Positions 13,688-15,423 of a DNA stretch of 15,423 nucleotides are shown piece by piece. This DNA is from Desulfobacteraceae bacterium (GTDB taxonomy: Bacteria; Desulfobacterota; DSM-4660; Desulfatiglandales; B25-G16). Made by a program: the position numbers and the translations under genes. Position 1 is the stretch's first letter. Every line of letters starts with the position of its first letter. Under the pieces are notes generated by a model. The model did no database searches and was not told where the DNA came from. It worked only from the letters and a program-made list of their open reading frames with translations. The stretch lies in contig JAUWZC010000031.1 in assembly GCA_030615565.1 (NCBI GenBank), positions 1 through 15,423 on the forward strand, given 5' to 3'.

Positions 13688-15082
13688 ATGGCCGAAAAAA
13701 ACGAAAGATCAAGCCTTGAGTTTTTAAAGGACTGGGGCGGAGGCTTAACCAATTGGACTGAAAAGTGGATTCCCGATGCCCTGGTTATTGTGTGGATCCT
13801 TACGGTTATAACCTTTATCTTTGCCTTTATATGGGGAGATGTGGGGCCAGCAAAGGCTGTTCATGCCTGGGGCAAGGGATTTTGGATCTTACTCAAATTT
13901 GGCATGCAGATGTGCCTGATTATGATGACCGGCTACATCTTAGCCTGTTCACCGCCTGTAAAAAGGCTTCTGAATGGTCTTTCTAGTCTTCCTAACACAG
14001 AAAAGCCATGGCAGGCCATTATGGTTATGGCCCTATTTTCCATGATTATAGCCTGGTTTAACTGGGGCCTGAGCCTGATTGGAAGTGCCATGTTGGCCTT
14101 ATTTATGGTCAAAAATAATCCAAAGGTTGATTACAGGCTGCTTGTTGCAGGGGCCTACCTTGGACTTGGCTGTACCTGGCATTCTGGTTTATCCGCATCA
14201 GCACCCCTGCTGGTAAACACACCTGGAAACTTTCTGATAAAGAGCGGCTACCTGACAGAGACCATCTCAACATCTCAGACCATCTTCACACCATTTAATA
14301 TCATTTTGCTCATAATCATAATAATTGTTGTTACCGTCCTGATGTCCCTGATGCATCCCTCAGAGGAAAAGACCTATAAGGTTAAGCCTGAATTGATGAA
14401 TCAATTAAAGATATACGAATCTCCAGAGAGGCCGACTGGCAAGCTCAGCCCATCAGCATGGTTAAACTGGTGGCCGGGATGGAATATTATTATGGCTATA
14501 GCCGGTTTTTGGTGGCTCGGTAAAACAGTGGGGGAGATTGGATTTGCCAAAGCTATAAATTTGAATAATATCAATCTCTTCTTTCTGATGCTTGGTGTCC
14601 TCTTTCACTGGAGACCCTGGAGCTTTCTCAAGGCAACTCAAGAGGCAGGGGGAGCAGTCTGGGGGATTGTAATCCAGTTTCCTTTTTACGCTGGCATCTT
14701 TGGTCTGTTTAAATATACTGCCCTGGCAACAGCTTTTACCAGTGCCTTTGTAGCTGTGTGTAGTGGCAGTACGTTTTTGCTGATCGTATACTGGTATGCT
14801 GGCTTTTTAAACTACTTGATTCCTTCAGGTGGTTCAGAATGGGCAATCACTGCACCTTATCTGCTGCCGGCTGCCAAAGAGTTAGGAGTAGCTGCTAATA
14901 AAGTGGTTATAGCCTATGGCTGGGGAGATATGATGACTGATATGATTCAACCCTTCTGGGCGATTGCTATGCTTGCTGTTGCCAAGCTTGAGTTTAGGGA
15001 GATCATGGGTTGGCTCCTAATGGTGTTTGCTGTCTATTTTGTAATTACATCTATAGCCTTTTTAATTTTGCCAGTACTTTAA
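13688..15082 (+). CDS. atoE: Short-chain fatty acid transporter, AtoE/TIGR00366 family
   Basis: A 464-residue polytopic inner-membrane carrier of the short-chain fatty acid transporter family; relatives are linked to uptake or release of acetoacetate, butyrate and similar acids. Family features: an amphipathic N-terminus ending WTEKWIPDALVIVWILT (23-39), FNWGLSLIGSAMLALFM (124-140), GAYLGLGCTWHSGLSASAP (155-173), PFYAGIFGLF (about 340) and a C-terminal PSGGSEWAI (about 387-395). About twelve hydrophobic segments are visible, and length is normal. ATG 13688 has AGAGGAGG seven nt upstream. It forms a single-gene unit between the promoter at 13565-13592 and the terminator at 15113-15149. A role in exporting or importing fermentation or beta-oxidation acids fits an anaerobe, but substrate and direction cannot be read from sequence. 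Confidence 0.93.
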   Translation: MAEKNERSSLEFLKDWGGGLTNWTEKWIPDALVIVWILTVITFIFAFIWGDVGPAKAVHAWGKGFWILLKFGMQMCLIMMTGYILACSPPVKRLLNGLSSLPNTEKPWQAIMVMALFSMIIAWFNWGLSLIGSAMLALFMVKNNPKVDYRLLVAGAYLGLGCTWHSGLSASAPLLVNTPGNFLIKSGYLTETISTSQTIFTPFNIILLIIIIIVVTVLMSLMHPSEEKTYKVKPELMNQLKIYESPERPTGKLSPSAWLNWWPGWNIIMAIAGFWWLGKTVGEIGFAKAINLNNINLFFLMLGVLFHWRPWSFLKATQEAGGAVWGIVIQFPFYAGIFGLFKYTALATAFTSAFVAVCSGSTFLLIVYWYAGFLNYLIPSGGSEWAITAPYLLPAAKELGVAANKVVIAYGWGDMMTDMIQPFWAIAMLAVAKLEFREIMGWLLMVFAVYFVITSIAFLILPVL

Positions 15083-15112
15083 TTGTAAGCAATCAGCGAT
15101 CAGAAAATCAAT

Positions 15113-15149
15113 AAAAACCCTGGGGCTATGCAAAAGTTCCAGGGTTTTT
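15113..15149. terminator. Bidirectional intrinsic terminator
   Basis: AAAAACCCTGG (15113-15123) pairs perfectly with CCAGGGTTTTT (15139-15149), giving an 11-bp stem and 15-nt loop with T runs on both strands. It ends the AtoE-like transcript and the convergent peptidase transcript. Confidence 0.9.
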
Positions 15150-15165
15150 GCCAGAATTTATACAA

Positions 15166-15423
15166 TCATCCAGATAGGAAAACTGTAGCCATAATTTTAG
15201 CATCGGTAATGATGTTTTTGATCGAGCAGTATTCATTAGGCTGATGGGCTGTTTGGGATGTAGTAGACCAAACTGCTGCAGGAAGTCCTGCTTCCCTGAA
15301 AAATGCTGCCACTGTGCCACCTCCAATGCCCATAGGTTTTGCTTTCAGTCCAGTTACCTTCTTTATAGCCTTGGCAAGGGAAGTAACTACTGGGGAATCT
15401 ATTGGTGTTGGTGGGGCACAATC
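15166..15423 (-). CDS. M20-family metallopeptidase/deacylase, C-terminal part
   Basis: The last 85 codons of a minus-strand gene whose 5' part lies beyond the right edge; the stop is at 15166-15168. The frame reads MGIGGGTVAAFFREAGLPAA, then VWSTTSQTAHQPNEY near the end. This fits the C-terminal part of the M20 (ArgE/DapE/ACY1/CPG2) catalytic domain, where a GGG-T motif is followed by a metal-ligand histidine in the TAHQPNEY region. These enzymes are zinc-dependent aminoacylases or peptidases. The exact substrate (succinyl-diaminopimelate, acetyl-amino acids or dipeptides) cannot be decided from this fragment. Confidence 0.8.
   Translation of the reverse strand, partial: DCAPPTPIDSPVVTSLAKAIKKVTGLKAKPMGIGGGTVAAFFREAGLPAAVWSTTSQTAHQPNEYCSIKNIITDAKIMATVFLSG

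Noticed and set aside
15083..15112. AATCAGCGATCAG-like string after the AtoE stop
   Set aside because: It resembles dispersed intergenic repeats but is too short and single in this window to call a repeat.
15126..15421. Minus-strand frames of 66 and 61 codons at the right edge
   Set aside because: Both are out of frame with the M20 peptidase reading frame, which has clear family motifs.

Overview
The window reads as a moderately AT-rich bacterial chromosome segment, by eye roughly 40% GC with intergenic stretches well below that. The most likely source is an anaerobic, Desulfobacterota-like (former Deltaproteobacteria) bacterium. This is inferred from the mix of a PilZ/acetyltransferase-like fusion, a stand-alone IMP cyclohydrolase, an NtrC-type two-component pair, an AtoE-type short-chain fatty acid carrier, and intergenic palindromes of the kind seen in those genomes. 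No rRNA, tRNA, insertion sequence, phage gene or CRISPR array was seen.

Layout. Positions 1-2027 (minus) hold a large open frame running off the left edge: two PilZ domains followed by two GNAT-like modules. A very AT-rich gap follows, then a histidine phosphatase (2456-3094, minus). On the plus strand, 3437-6880 is a tight cluster: IMP cyclohydrolase, sensor histidine kinase and sigma-54-activating response regulator. A convergent minus-strand operon, uvrD-nfi-era (10969 down to 7169), has 1-4 nt gene junctions. Next are a plus-strand CaCA-family cation exchanger (11405-12466), a minus-strand zinc-ribbon/Yip1 membrane protein (12516-13274), a plus-strand AtoE-like carrier (13688-15082) with its own promoter and long leader, a bidirectional terminator, and the 3' end of a minus-strand M20 metallopeptidase running off the right edge.

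Main point of interest. The gap after the response regulator (6881-7168) seems to hold a complete sigma-54-dependent small RNA gene. Two 18-bp palindromes (6882-6899, 6960-6977) lie at enhancer distance from a near-consensus -24/-12 element (7074-7089). The predicted start near 7100 is followed by a hairpin whose loop shows an anti-Shine-Dalgarno ACCUC sequence, then an A-rich linker and a strong intrinsic terminator (7137-7168). The predicted RNA is about 65-70 nt. Kinase, sigma-54 activator and adjacent sRNA recall CbrAB-CrcZ in Pseudomonas and LuxO-Qrr1 in Vibrio, but sequence and size suggest an independent system. This is a prediction from sequence only.

How the genes may work together. 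The kinase and regulator probably sense a periplasmic or envelope signal and drive the sRNA, and possibly remote sigma-54 promoters. The uvrD-nfi-era operon links DNA unwinding, deaminated-base repair and ribosome assembly. The fatty acid carrier and the peptidase are separate convergent units, consistent with a metabolism based on short-chain fatty acids and peptides.
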